DNA of 51,597 nucleotides from an uncultured bacterium (GCA_948433295.1 CAOJDT010000004.1:1-51597); one strand, 5' to 3'; counted from the stretch's first letter, positions 16,861 to 25,529 are shown. Numbers and translations: made by a program. The notes: generated by a model from the letters alone, not told the origin.

Positions 16861-16911
16861 ATGAAAATGCTTCGGAACGGTTATACTGTTGACTCCCGTT
16901 TTTTGAAATAG
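16861..16911 (+). CDS. Possible 16-residue ORF with good ribosome binding site
   Basis: AAGGAG sits six bases before ATG 16861. The frame reads MKMLRNGYTVDSRFLK then TAG. No homologue recognised and no clear promoter; it could be a chance ORF or a remnant. Listed because it is the only supported coding signal in the 230-base gap between the TolC-like gene and tdk. Confidence 0.2.
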   Translation: MKMLRNGYTVDSRFLK

Positions 16912-16922
16912 AATGATAATGC

Positions 16923-17537
16923 CTACTTCACGCTGAACGGAAGCACCTTAACGCCATGTTTTTTCGGCATATTGTCAGGAAGTTCGTAGCATTTTATACA
17001 TCTTGCTTCATAGGTTTCGTCTCCGCCAATCATAATCAGCGGTGAATTTTTATCGGCAGGTTTACCGTCGATTAAACGCTGAGTACGTGTTGCATGGTCA
17101 CAGCCGCATTTCATACAAACGGCATGAAGCTTGTCGACTTTTGTTGCAATACACATTAATTCAGGCATGTGACCGAACGGTTCCGCTTTAAAATCGAGTT
17201 CCAAGCCTGTTCCGATAATTTTTTTACCTTCATCCATAAGTTTTGCGATAACTTTTGTAATGTTACCGTCAAAAAATTGAAGTTCATCAATAGCAACAAT
17301 TTCATCTTCAGGTTTAACCAGGCTGAGAATCTGAATGGAATGTTTAACCTTAATTGCATCGAGCCAGAGACCGTTTCTGGATTCAATATAATCACCTTTG
17401 GCGCGGGTATCCACATCAGGTGAAATTACTTTAACTTTCTTTTTTGCAATAATGCAACGTCTGATTCTTCTTAAAAGTTCTTCTGTCTTCCCACAACTCA
17501 TTGGCCCCGTTATAAGCTCAAAACTGTAACCTTCCAT
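16923..17537 (-). CDS. tdk: Thymidine kinase
   Basis: 204 residues, type II thymidine kinase that makes dTMP from thymidine and ATP in the salvage pathway. P-loop GPMSCGKT is at residues 11-18, Walker B-like VAIDELQFFDG carries the catalytic glutamate, the thymidine lasso is present, and two zinc-binding cysteine pairs (CMKCGC and CIKCYE) are visible. It starts after TAGGAGATATAA. Monocistronic between the TolC-like gene and pilin locus 2. Confidence 0.96.
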   Translation of the reverse strand: MEGYSFELITGPMSCGKTEELLRRIRRCIIAKKKVKVISPDVDTRAKGDYIESRNGLWLDAIKVKHSIQILSLVKPEDEIVAIDELQFFDGNITKVIAKLMDEGKKIIGTGLELDFKAEPFGHMPELMCIATKVDKLHAVCMKCGCDHATRTQRLIDGKPADKNSPLIMIGGDETYEARCIKCYELPDNMPKKHGVKVLPFSVK

Positions 17538-17645
17538 TTATATCTCCTACATGCCCCAATTAATTATTGTATTTTTTACATTATTTATTATAAGTCTTAA
17601 GCAGTAATTTGGAAATTAAAAGTAAAGAAAATGTTACGTTTAATA

Positions 17646-17674
17646 TTGCAGTGTTATTCGAAAAATGTTATAAT
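17646..17674 (+). promoter_or_regulatory. Promoter of pilin locus 2
   Basis: TTGCAG at 17646-17651, 17 bases, TATAAT at 17669-17674, in the same arrangement as the other poly-G loci. The tdk/pilin gap (17538-17717) contains nothing else that I recognise. Confidence 0.6.
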
Positions 17675-17717
17675 TAAATACGTAAACGCGAGTTATGAAA
17701 AGAGAAAGAGGAAAAGT

Positions 17718-17765
17718 ATGAAAACCATTGATATGACTGCATTTTCGGGGGGGGGGGCGTCGTAG
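17718..17765 (+). CDS. Poly-G leader ORF of pilin locus 2 (out of frame with pilin)
   Basis: ATG 17718 follows AGAGGAAA. It reads MKTIDMTAFSGGGAS and stops at TAG 17763-17765, just after the 11-G run. With one G fewer the frame has no stop and merges with the pilin ORF at 17806. The peptide differs from the locus 1 leader only at residue 3 over its first 13 residues. The current form would be OFF for the fusion. Confidence 0.6.
   Translation: MKTIDMTAFSGGGAS
17747..17757 (+). repeat. 11-base G tract in leader of pilin locus 2
   Basis: Eleven G. The distance from ATG 17718 to the in-frame pilin ATG 17806 is 88, again 1 modulo 3, so loss of one G would create the fusion. Confidence 0.92.
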
Positions 17766-17767
17766 AC

Positions 17768-17875
17768 GCAGCTCTCTGACACTAGAATGCCAGGAAGCAC
17801 AAGAAATGACAGGAGTGAGTTGCAGCACCCTGACACTAAAAAGCGATGAGGCACGGGAACTGCCATTAGGTGAGT
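17768..17875 (+). repeat. Two tandem 54-bp degenerate repeats in the pilin leader
   Basis: Unit 1 at 17768-17821 and unit 2 at 17822-17875 share GCAGC, then CTGACACTA, then a GCAC core. In the pilin frame they read SSLTLECQEAQEMTG and STLTLKSDEARELPL. One further unit is at about 4767-4816 in locus 1, and a partial one at about 4668-4690. Confidence 0.65.
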
Positions 17876-18870
17876 CTGAGCACCACTCTGGAAAGACAAC
17901 GAAAAAATCACTTTGCACGAGAAATACAAGTGGCACGAAAAATTTGAAAGCGTTTTTGAAGACAAATGTCTTTTTGAAATTGAAAAACGCAAACGAGAAA
18001 GAACAATTATGTCATCCTGAACTTGATTCAGGATCTCTTAAAGAAACGGAGATTCTGAACAGTAACAAATCATGTAAAACGGAACAGTCCACGTTTCAGA
18101 ATGACAATGTAGATAACGTCATTGCGGGCTCGACCCGCAATCGCAGAGTCGCTGCGGGTTTTACTCTAGCGGAGCTCTTAATCACCCTCGGGATAATCGG
18201 AATAGTTGCGGCGATGACTTTGCCGACGCTTATTCAGAATCATCAGAAAAAACAATTTTTGACTCAGGCAAAAGTCGTTTATAATATTTTAAATAATGCT
18301 CTTGAGTTTTCTAAGGTTCAATACGGTACAAATATTAAAGATTGGGAATTTTTAGAGGAAGGTTCAAATCTTCAGAAGAGTATGTTCTTTTTTGAAAAAT
18401 ATCTTCAACCGAATTTGAAAGTGATAGAATATTGCAAAACATCTTCAGTTACACCGGCTTGTCAACATTCTATAAAAATGCATGGCTATAATGGTTCGGA
18501 TTTTTCATCCTTTACACCACAGCCTGATTATGGAACTGCATTTGTCCTTTCTAATTCTGCAATTATTAACATTCAAGCAGGAAAGATTCATAGTGATTCT
18601 TATAGAGTAAGAATTCTATATGATGTTAACGGTATTAAAAAGCCTAATTTTATGGGAAAGGATGTTTTTATTATTGAACTTGGCGGAGGTCAAGGCGGCG
18701 GTGACATAAACAAATTTTTGCCCTACGGATATTCAAAAAATAAAGATTGTTCTTATTATAAAAATGAATTTCAGGCTGACCTGACTTGTTCTCAAAATAG
18801 CGCACGTGCAGCGTGTCTTGCTTATATAATGTGTAACGGTTGGGAGATTCCTGACGATTATCCATGGTAA
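17806..18870 (+). CDS. Prepilin-like protein with very long leader (pilin locus 2)
   Basis: 354 residues from the internal ATG 17806; the frame is open back to the G tract. About 120 residues precede the prepilin motif VAAG|FTLAELLITLGIIGIVAA, whereas ordinary prepilin leaders are under 30. The leader is a patchwork: tandem repeat units, a Lys-rich segment (GKTTKKSLCTRNTSGTKNLK), a CHPELDSGS palindrome, a TTCTGAA element and a GCGGGC palindrome. The mature part has a hydrophobic helix, a glycine-rich FIIELGGGQGGGD segment and a C-terminus CNGWEIPDDYPW like locus 1. Probably an exported pseudopilin. The 17806 start has no strong ribosome binding site, favouring translation from 17718 after a frame change. 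Confidence 0.75.
   Translation: MTGVSCSTLTLKSDEARELPLGESEHHSGKTTKKSLCTRNTSGTKNLKAFLKTNVFLKLKNANEKEQLCHPELDSGSLKETEILNSNKSCKTEQSTFQNDNVDNVIAGSTRNRRVAAGFTLAELLITLGIIGIVAAMTLPTLIQNHQKKQFLTQAKVVYNILNNALEFSKVQYGTNIKDWEFLEEGSNLQKSMFFFEKYLQPNLKVIEYCKTSSVTPACQHSIKMHGYNGSDFSSFTPQPDYGTAFVLSNSAIINIQAGKIHSDSYRVRILYDVNGIKKPNFMGKDVFIIELGGGQGGGDINKFLPYGYSKNKDCSYYKNEFQADLTCSQNSARAACLAYIMCNGWEIPDDYPW
18010..18037 (+). repeat. CHPEL-type palindromic repeat inside the pilin frame
   Basis: An ATCCTGAA/TTCAGGAT inverted repeat preceded by TGTC, translated as CHPELDSGS. Second copy at 1333-1360. Confidence 0.8.
18049..18106 (+). repeat. TTCTGAA-type inverted-repeat element inside the pilin frame
   Basis: Begins GAGATTCTGAAC and ends GTTTCAGAATGACA, with an AAAACGGAACA core. 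Close copy of 1369-1426, here translated without a stop. Confidence 0.7.
18117..18159 (+). repeat. GCGGGCTCGACCCGC palindrome element inside the pilin frame
   Basis: One base different from the copy at 4941-4983, read as VIAGSTRNRRVAAG directly before the prepilin FTLAE. Confidence 0.8.
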
Positions 18871-18899
18871 AAAAAGCTCCCTTTATTGGGAGCTTTTTT
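18870..18899. terminator. Bidirectional terminator between pilin 2 and ctpA
   Basis: AAAAAAGCTCCC, a six-base loop, GGGAGCTTTTTT. The symmetric A and T runs allow use by both converging genes. Confidence 0.85.
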
Positions 18900-18904
18900 A
18901 TGTT

Positions 18905-20125
18905 TTAGTTATTAGCAATTTCTCGTGAACCTGTTACTTTTTGCAGAACCTCAATTGCTTTTTTGAGTTGAACGTCGTCTTTATTTTTAACGTTTTCTTC
19001 TGTAAGTTTTACTTCAATATCAGGTTCAATTCCTTTTTTGTTAATATCTGTACCGTTAGGAGTCAGATATTTTTGGATTGTAATATTAATTCCTGATTCA
19101 AACGGAAGTTTGTTGATTTCCTGAACAAGTCCTTTGCCGAATGATTTTTCACCGATAATAATGGCTCTTCCGTTATCTTTCATTGCGCCTGAGAAGATTT
19201 CGCTTGCTGATGCCGAACCTCCGTTGATAAGAACGATTAACGGTTTTCTTGTAACGAGACCTTTTGTGGCTCTTTGAGTTTCTTTGTAACCGTCTCTGTC
19301 AACAGTGCTTACGATTGTACCGCCGTCGAGGAACATATCGGAGATGTAAATCGCATTACTCAACAGTCCGCCAGGGTTTGAACGAAGGTCTACGATAAAT
19401 CCTTTTTTATCAGCGCCTTTTTCAAGCATACTTTTGAATTCTGCTGCTGCGTTTCTGCTGATGAAAGAACTTAATCTGATGTATGAAATATCGTCAGGTA
19501 ATTTTATTCCTTCTGGAATTTTTTGTGAAATTGATTTTACGTCGATATTTGCGCGGACAATAGAATAGAGTTTAGGTTCAACGTCTTTGCGTTTGACTAA
19601 CAATTTAACGGTAGTACCTTCTTTACCTCTGATTTGGTCGGCCGCCTGATCAACAGTAATCCCTTTTGTGCTTTTGCCGTCGATTTCAAGAATTTCGTCG
19701 TCTGCTTTCAGACCTGCTTTTTCGGCAGGAGTATCTTCAAGCGGAGCAATAACAGTTAACTTTCCGTCTTTAACGGCAATTTGAATACCGATACCTTTCA
19801 GTGAACCTTTAATAGAACTTGTTTCTTCCGCAAATTCTTTCGGGTCGAGAAATTTTGTATACGGGTCATTTAAACTTGCAATCATGGTATTAATCGCAAC
19901 ATAAGCGTCTTCGTTGGTCATAATTTTGTCATCATATTTGTGACGCCATTTTTGCCAATCCTGAGAGTTGTTGGTTTGGTCAACAAATTTTACGTTAATC
20001 AATCTCCAAACCTGATCGTAAAGGTCTGTTGGGCTGTATGCCATTACGTTATTGTGGATTATACAACCGAACAATACCACAAATGCACTTAAGAATATCA
20101 AACTTCTTCTCATAAATTTTCTCAT
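18905..20125 (-). CDS. ctpA: C-terminal processing peptidase (S41 family)
   Basis: 406 residues. N-terminal signal/anchor RRSLIFLSAFVVLFGCIIH; a helical N-terminal part; a PDZ domain (~95-180, GIGIQIAVKDGKLTVIAPLE, AGLKADDEILEIDG); then the S41 protease core. The catalytic serine is in INGGSASASEIFSGA and the lysine in EKSFGKGLVQ, with DLRSNPGGLL before them. It cleaves the C-termini of exported proteins in the periplasm. Start at 20125 (GGAGG 13 bases upstream) or an internal ATG at 20113. Known relatives process D1 protein in photosynthetic cyanobacteria; here the substrate is unknown. Confidence 0.93.
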   Translation of the reverse strand: MRKFMRRSLIFLSAFVVLFGCIIHNNVMAYSPTDLYDQVWRLINVKFVDQTNNSQDWQKWRHKYDDKIMTNEDAYVAINTMIASLNDPYTKFLDPKEFAEETSSIKGSLKGIGIQIAVKDGKLTVIAPLEDTPAEKAGLKADDEILEIDGKSTKGITVDQAADQIRGKEGTTVKLLVKRKDVEPKLYSIVRANIDVKSISQKIPEGIKLPDDISYIRLSSFISRNAAAEFKSMLEKGADKKGFIVDLRSNPGGLLSNAIYISDMFLDGGTIVSTVDRDGYKETQRATKGLVTRKPLIVLINGGSASASEIFSGAMKDNGRAIIIGEKSFGKGLVQEINKLPFESGINITIQKYLTPNGTDINKKGIEPDIEVKLTEENVKNKDDVQLKKAIEVLQKVTGSREIANN

Positions 20126-20286
20126 TTTCTGAATTTTTCCTCCAATTTATCCCTAAATCCGATTTGAGCTCAAGTGTTTCTTTATTAGATGTTTTTTTTG
20201 AAAAAAAGTTTCCTTCTTTTCAAAAAAAATTTCGAATTCGGGAATTGTTGTTAATTACATAATAACACAATCAGGAAACATTTGTA
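20126..20286. other. Intergenic gap with an AT-rich hairpin
   Basis: About 160 bases between ctpA and a prepilin gene. A long inverted repeat of T-runs and TTTTTTTTGAAAA / TTTTCAAAAAAAA (about 20190-20230) could end the prepilin transcript. No gene or promoter is evident apart from the ctpA ribosome binding site. Confidence 0.4.
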
Positions 20287-21051
20287 TTACAAACCGCTGT
20301 TATTGTATTTTAAATTATTAAGACCTTTGCAGCGCGATTTACCTGTCCAACTTAAGTCTTTGCAATGGTTGTAATCCATGTTGCCTCTGAAAATAACCCA
20401 AGCGGTGCAGCCGTAACCTGTTCCTCCATTGTTACATGCGGTATCAAACGGATAAGTTTCATCAGCCTGAGTTCCGTATGGTTGTAATCCGAATTTTGTA
20501 ATATAAAATTTAAAAATATCAAAGCCGAACATATTCGGGCGGGTGCTTCCGTTTACGTCAACAATCATTGTTGCACAGACATTTTTAAGCGCAGTGGATT
20601 CGCCAAACACGGCTTTGCAATCTTTGTCTTCTACAATAAAGCCCAGTGCCATACCATCAACTACGTTAAAGGATGAGAGGCTTTGCAGTGTTGAAAGGTT
20701 TGGACCTGCTGATTTATCAAGAAGCATAGTATTTGTATTAACAAAAACTGTTCCCTGAATACTTTCGGGAGTTACTTTAAAATACGGTTCAATAAGATTT
20801 TTTAAAGTTTCGGCACCATCGGGGTCGTCTTTTCCTTTTAAATTCCAGAATTCAGGAGTTCCGCGTTCCGTGACTACTCTTGTGTATGCTTGAGTTGCTG
20901 TACTGTAAACTTTTTTAAGTTTAGTAGCGTTTTCGCGTTCTCTATTTTGTACCATAAGCGACGGAAGCGTAATGGCAGCAACAATACCGATAATACCAAG
21001 GGTTATCAATACCTCTGCTAAGGTGAAACCAAAGTTTTTCATCTGACTCAT
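20287..21051 (-). CDS. Prepilin-like protein without poly-G leader
   Basis: About 255 residues from ATG 21051 (GTGGAG seven bases upstream); an ATG at 21075 is less likely. It has a short ordinary prepilin leader (MSQMKNFG) and the motif G|FTLAEVLITLGIIGIVAAI, so it is a useful contrast to the poly-G loci. The mature domain carries cysteines and ends with CTAWVIFRGNMDYNHCKDLS, closely matching the C-terminus of the prepilin at 34.3-35.0 kb (NRDYLKCKDLSYKSKTKC). Likely a secreted type IV pilus or type II secretion-like minor subunit. It lies between ctpA and rseP on the same strand. Confidence 0.85.
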   Translation of the reverse strand: MSQMKNFGFTLAEVLITLGIIGIVAAITLPSLMVQNRERENATKLKKVYSTATQAYTRVVTERGTPEFWNLKGKDDPDGAETLKNLIEPYFKVTPESIQGTVFVNTNTMLLDKSAGPNLSTLQSLSSFNVVDGMALGFIVEDKDCKAVFGESTALKNVCATMIVDVNGSTRPNMFGFDIFKFYITKFGLQPYGTQADETYPFDTACNNGGTGYGCTAWVIFRGNMDYNHCKDLSWTGKSRCKGLNNLKYNNSGL

Positions 21052-21114
21052 ACTAATCTCCACGTTGATATACATGTTAATTATATCAGATTTGAAGGAT
21101 TATTTCAATACAGA

Positions 21115-22479
21115 TTATAATTTTTGGGTTATGAGCGCATAGATATCATTAAAAACAACGAACACCATAAGTGTTATCAATAACATAAATCCGACGGTTC
21201 CTATTTTGTCAACAGTTTTTTCGTCTAACGGTTTGCCGCGTAATTTTTCGATAATAAGAAACATTACGTGTCCGCCGTCGAGTGCAGGTATAGGAAGGAA
21301 GTTTACTATAGCAAGGTCAAGCGAAATAATCGCCGTTAATAATAACCCTGAGAAAAATCCGTTATTCTGGATTATGTCACCGCCGACTTTTGTTATAGCA
21401 ACGATTCCGTGGAGGTCTTTCAGAGGGATTTTTCCCGTAAAAATCTGATACAAACCGTACATAAGCATTGAAGTTTGTTCCCAGAGATAATTTACGCTTG
21501 TTTTAATTATTGCTTTCGGACCTTTTGTCGGAATAACGATTTCTTTTATTTCCATCTGGATTCCCATCAGACCGTCTTTATTAGGATAAATAGGGTTTAA
21601 TTCAATAATTTTTCCGTCGCGCAGGACTGACATATTGATAGGATGAACGTTATCCGATATTGCGTAAGCGATATCGTTTAAGGTCATTTGTCCGTCAGAG
21701 ACTATATAACTTTTTTCGATTCGGTCTCTGATTGCTTTTTGAGTATCGGAAAGTTTGACTTCTGTATCTTTATATTTTTCGAGTCCTTTAATAACGTTTT
21801 CGTTGAGGTTAATTGCCGGTTCGTATTCTTTCGGGGGTAATTTAATAAGAACATCTTTCGGTATGACTTCGTCACGTGTAAAGCTTACGTTCATTTTTTT
21901 GAGTTTTTCGTAATTTTTATTTACGAAAGTTTCATCAACTCTGCCGTCTTTTTCTTTGCTTAATTGTGAAATTAAAATCGGTGCTGCTGTTGATGTTACT
22001 TGTACGCCGTTAATGCTTTTGATTTGGTCACCTTTTTCAAGTCCTGATTGCCATATTGAAGCTTCTTTGGCGGCGACAATGTCTTTTACATATATGTCGT
22101 ATTTTCCTGACGGCATGTGACCCCAGAGTGCGGCTGTCAAAAATACCAGAACAAACGCGCAGACAATGTTTGCGAATACACCTGCCGAAACAACTACGAA
22201 ACGTTGGAATACGGGTCTGTTCAAAAATCTGTCGGGAGAATCCGCAGGGAGGTTCAATTCTTTGTCATCATCGGGGAATGCCACATATCCGCCCAATAAA
22301 AAGGCGTGTACCATAACTTTTACGTCTCCGACTTGTTTTTCCCATAATGTCGGACCTATCGGCAAGCCGAAGCCGAATCTTGCCACTTTCATTTTAAACA
22401 TTTTTGCTGCGAGAAAGTGTCCTGCTTCGTGAACGAGAATAAGTACACTTAATAATAAAATCATTATGATTATAGACAT
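21115..22479 (-). CDS. rseP: Site-2 zinc metalloprotease RseP-like (M50)
   Basis: 454 residues. The zinc site HEAGH is at residues 17-21 in the first membrane helix, and the second site NFLPIPALDGGHVMFL is near the C-terminus. Four membrane helices are predicted. Between them is a PDZ-type region (GLEKGDQIKSINGVQVTS) enlarged by a ~130-residue periplasmic insert. Intramembrane protease that cleaves anti-sigma factors or signal peptide remnants in the RseP family. It starts at 22479 and is followed on the same strand by the prepilin gene. Confidence 0.9.
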   Translation of the reverse strand: MSIIIMILLLSVLILVHEAGHFLAAKMFKMKVARFGFGLPIGPTLWEKQVGDVKVMVHAFLLGGYVAFPDDDKELNLPADSPDRFLNRPVFQRFVVVSAGVFANIVCAFVLVFLTAALWGHMPSGKYDIYVKDIVAAKEASIWQSGLEKGDQIKSINGVQVTSTAAPILISQLSKEKDGRVDETFVNKNYEKLKKMNVSFTRDEVIPKDVLIKLPPKEYEPAINLNENVIKGLEKYKDTEVKLSDTQKAIRDRIEKSYIVSDGQMTLNDIAYAISDNVHPINMSVLRDGKIIELNPIYPNKDGLMGIQMEIKEIVIPTKGPKAIIKTSVNYLWEQTSMLMYGLYQIFTGKIPLKDLHGIVAITKVGGDIIQNNGFFSGLLLTAIISLDLAIVNFLPIPALDGGHVMFLIIEKLRGKPLDEKTVDKIGTVGFMLLITLMVFVVFNDIYALITQKL

Positions 22480-22542
22480 AGAATTTATCCCTTTTCGTTT
22501 CTCTCTTACAGACAGGATTATAACATGAAAAATTTTTTGTTG

Positions 22543-23856
22543 TTATTGTCCGACGGCTTTTTTCATTGTATCGCACATAAGGTTTGCGCATTTTTCCCAC
22601 GAGAAGAGTTTTGCGCGCTCAAGCCCTCTACGTGTGCATTCTTTTGCGAATTCTTCATCAAAATACATTTTTTCATAAGCCTGAATAAGTTCGTCATCGT
22701 TTTTCGGGTCAATTTGAATCCCCGCATCACCGATTACTTCGGGAATTGACGAGACATTTGACGTGATTACGGGGCAGCCGCACTGCATAGCCTCAAGAAC
22801 AGGAAGCCCGAATCCCTCATAAAGTGATGGATATACGAACATTTTTGCGCCACTGTACAGCGGCGCAAGGTCGACGTCGTCGACATATCCTATTTTAAGA
22901 ATCTTCTCTTTCAAATCTCCGAGGTCGGCGATTTCTTTTTCAAGCATCGGCAAAAATTTATGCCAGTGTCCGCCGCCAAGAACAAACACGAAGTCGTCGA
23001 TGTTGTTCTTTTGGATAAATTTCAGGAAATTCTTTGCCGCAAAAACAAGGTTTTTACGCGGTTCAAGTGTGCAAAGGCTAAAGATATATTTTTTATCTTC
23101 GGGAATATTATATTTTTTTCTGACCGCGTTAATTTTTTCGATGTCTGTTTCCTGATAGAAGTTATCGCTTGCCCCGAGATATGCTACGGTAGTTTTATCA
23201 GGGTCGATTTGCGGTGCGTATTCCAGAAAATCTTTCTTTGTACATGCAGAATCAGTAAAGTAATAGTCGTTAAAGTTCATTTCTTTAAGGAGTTTTCTGA
23301 GCCATTCCGTTGCAAAAAAGTCTTCGCCGTACAAGTCAAACAGTACCAACGGAATGGCGTCGTGCAGAATTGTGAACCTTTTCATGTTCGGGGCATCAAG
23401 AATTTCAACGGGAATTCGTTCGTGTGGAGTGAAAAATATATCAAACTTTTTCGCTTCCGACGCAAATTTGCCGTTTCTTATTTTTAAGGCTCTTACTGCA
23501 TTGAAATATCTGTATGCGATAAATCTTATTCCTTTTTTGAAAATATTATCTTTTTTGCCGTTATTTTTGCTGAATTTGCATGTTGCCCACGCAAGAACTA
23601 CATCAAGCGGAGCCGCGGTTTGAAACATATTCATAAGTTTACAGCTATGAATAAGGTCGTCCTGTTCCCAGAGTTTTTGCATATAATACATTCTCTGATG
23701 ATTGCAGTACAAAGTTACGTCAAACTCTTCGTGTTTGAGGAATTCTTTTAACAAATTGTACGTTGCAAAAAATATTCCGCTGCGTGAACCGTTAATCGGT
23801 TCGTAATACGACATCAAAGAGCCGTCAAAAAGTAATTTTATTTTTTTATCGCTCAT
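22543..23856 (-). CDS. Family-4-type glycosyltransferase
   Basis: 437 residues, GT-B fold, cytoplasmic. The C-terminal half has the signature [20 protein letters not shown], then [17 protein letters not shown], and the acceptor/donor hinge [20 protein letters not shown]. The N-terminal half has [11 protein letters not shown] and [16 protein letters not shown]. It would transfer a sugar from a nucleotide donor onto a glycan or lipid; neither substrate can be read. It follows speE by nine bases on the same strand, which may be simple co-transcription. Confidence 0.9.
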   Translation of the reverse strand: MSDKKIKLLFDGSLMSYYEPINGSRSGIFFATYNLLKEFLKHEEFDVTLYCNHQRMYYMQKLWEQDDLIHSCKLMNMFQTAAPLDVVLAWATCKFSKNNGKKDNIFKKGIRFIAYRYFNAVRALKIRNGKFASEAKKFDIFFTPHERIPVEILDAPNMKRFTILHDAIPLVLFDLYGEDFFATEWLRKLLKEMNFNDYYFTDSACTKKDFLEYAPQIDPDKTTVAYLGASDNFYQETDIEKINAVRKKYNIPEDKKYIFSLCTLEPRKNLVFAAKNFLKFIQKNNIDDFVFVLGGGHWHKFLPMLEKEIADLGDLKEKILKIGYVDDVDLAPLYSGAKMFVYPSLYEGFGLPVLEAMQCGCPVITSNVSSIPEVIGDAGIQIDPKNDDELIQAYEKMYFDEEFAKECTRRGLERAKLFSWEKCANLMCDTMKKAVGQ

Positions 23857-23865
23857 TATTTTTCC

Positions 23866-24717
23866 TTACAAAAGTTCTTTTAAGTGATTTGGCAATGCAA
23901 AGCGTGCATTGTGATAATCTTTGTTGTAGATTTTGCAGGTTTTTGTAATTTCGTCGCAACGGTCTTCTGCAAAGTAAGATAATGGTTCAACGCTTTCTGA
24001 ACAGAATGCCCAAGCCCAGTAGCCGCCCGGATAAGTCGGAATGTTTGATGTGAATGTTGAACAAATCGGGAAGACTTTTTTCAAAAGATTATACATTTTT
24101 TTGATTTCTTCTTTGTTAACAACGGGGCTTTCTGATTGTGCTGCAACGATACCGCCTTCTTTGAGCGAATTTTTAACATTGGTGTAGAATTCTTCCGTAA
24201 ACAAACCTTCACCCGGTCCCATTGGGTCAGTTGAATCAATTAATACGATATCAAATTCGTTTTTCTTGTCTTTAATATATTCGATAGCGTCCTGAACGAG
24301 GATTTCCACGCGCGGGTCGTCGAGTCCGCAAGAAATTGTCGGAAGGAATTTTTTACAAGCGTCGATTACCATTCCGTCGATTTCGCAAAGAACTACGCGT
24401 TCAACGGTGTTGTGTTTGAGAACTTCTCTAACTGTTCCGCCGTCGCCGCCGCCAATAACCAGAACTGATTTCGGAGCTTTGTGGTGCATCATCGGAACGT
24501 GTGCAATCATTTCGTGATAATGAAATTCATCGCCTTCGGTTGTCATCATTAAATCATCGAGTGTCAAAACTCTTCCGAGTGAACTTTCTGTTTCAAAAAC
24601 TTCTACCTTTTGAAATTCAGATTGGTCTGAAAATAAGACTTTTCCTGCCTTGATTGCAATCCCGAATCCAGAAGGTGTGATTTCGTGGTAATATCCGTTC
24701 TCAATTCCGTTTTTCAT
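23866..24717 (-). CDS. speE: Spermidine synthase
   Basis: 283 residues, typical length. Transfers the aminopropyl group of decarboxylated S-adenosylmethionine to putrescine. Motifs are HYHEMIAHVPM, VLVIGGGDGGTVREVLKH (nucleotide binding), VVLCEIDG, VLIDSTDPMGPGEGLFTEEF and a C-terminal SNIPTYPGGYWAWAFCS. It follows the HIT gene by 17 bases, giving a HIT-speE-glycosyltransferase set on the minus strand. Confidence 0.96.
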   Translation of the reverse strand: MKNGIENGYYHEITPSGFGIAIKAGKVLFSDQSEFQKVEVFETESSLGRVLTLDDLMMTTEGDEFHYHEMIAHVPMMHHKAPKSVLVIGGGDGGTVREVLKHNTVERVVLCEIDGMVIDACKKFLPTISCGLDDPRVEILVQDAIEYIKDKKNEFDIVLIDSTDPMGPGEGLFTEEFYTNVKNSLKEGGIVAAQSESPVVNKEEIKKMYNLLKKVFPICSTFTSNIPTYPGGYWAWAFCSESVEPLSYFAEDRCDEITKTCKIYNKDYHNARFALPNHLKELL

Positions 24718-24734
24718 TTATATTTCTCCTTAAT

Positions 24735-25049
24735 TTACTTTTTGCCCAAAACGTGGATGTGAAGATGGAAGACTTCCTGACCTGCTTCTTTTCCCGTGTT
24801 TATCTGTGTTCTGTATGCTTTTAAACCGGCTTTTTCTGCGGCTTTTTTTACACCGAGAAGAAGTTCGCCCATAAGATTTTTGTCCTCAAGTTCGTTCAAA
24901 GACGCAACGTGAATCCTTGGTATGACTAACAGGTGAACAGGTGCTTTTGGATTGATATCCTTAAATACAACCAGATGTTCGTTTTCGTAAACGAATTCTG
25001 TGCCAAAGTCGCCGTTGATTATCTTACAAAAAATACAGTCTTCGCTCAT
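24735..25049 (-). CDS. HIT-family (HinT-like) nucleotide hydrolase
   Basis: 104 residues. The histidine triad HLHIHVL is at the C-terminus, with the family segments CIFCKIINGD (zinc-site-like cysteines), VFKDINPKAPVHLLVIPRIH and TQINTGKEAGQEVFH. It hydrolyses purine nucleoside phosphoramidates such as AMP-lysine. Probably the first gene of the speE transcript. Confidence 0.93.
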   Translation of the reverse strand: MSEDCIFCKIINGDFGTEFVYENEHLVVFKDINPKAPVHLLVIPRIHVASLNELEDKNLMGELLLGVKKAAEKAGLKAYRTQINTGKEAGQEVFHLHIHVLGKK

Positions 25050-25219
25050 AATGTCTCCTCTTTATATTATAAGTAATTCTATAATGTCCATAGTAAAAAA
25101 TCAATAATACGCAAATAAAAATTACCAAATCCTACTATCTTAACTTAGACCTAAAGGGGATTATTTGAGACGCAAAAAGAATTACAATTGCAGTATAACA
25201 ATTTTTTGGAGTATTTGGT

Positions 25220-25528
25220 ATGTTAACCGGAAATAATTATCACGATTGCAACAGATACAATCGCTTGGAAATGAAAAATGTGAATAAAGATATCGTGGCG
25301 TGGCTTGAAGAAATCGTCGAAGAAAACAACAGCCGCGTAGAACGTAAAGAATGGAAAAGCAAGTACAACAGTTATGTGGTGTATGACTACGAACCTTTCT
25401 GCACGGACGGTTTTGAGATAAACCTTGTGATTACATCCTATGATGAAGCGTATTTGAATTTTATTAAATACCTTTATGAAGAGAAAGTGAGTACCATAGA
25501 CTACCTTAACAGTTGTATAAGCCAATGA
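25220..25528 (+). CDS. Hypothetical 102-residue protein
   Basis: ATG 25220 follows TTGGAG. The protein is soluble, mixed alpha/beta and rich in Asn, Tyr and Glu (for example DIVAWLEEIVEENN, YVVYDYEPFCTDG). No signal, membrane segment or known motif. A strong terminator follows, so it is an independent transcription unit. Upstream, 25050-25219 is AT-rich with no feature I can name. Confidence 0.55.
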   Translation: MLTGNNYHDCNRYNRLEMKNVNKDIVAWLEEIVEENNSRVERKEWKSKYNSYVVYDYEPFCTDGFEINLVITSYDEAYLNFIKYLYEEKVSTIDYLNSCISQ

Positions 25529-25529
25529 A

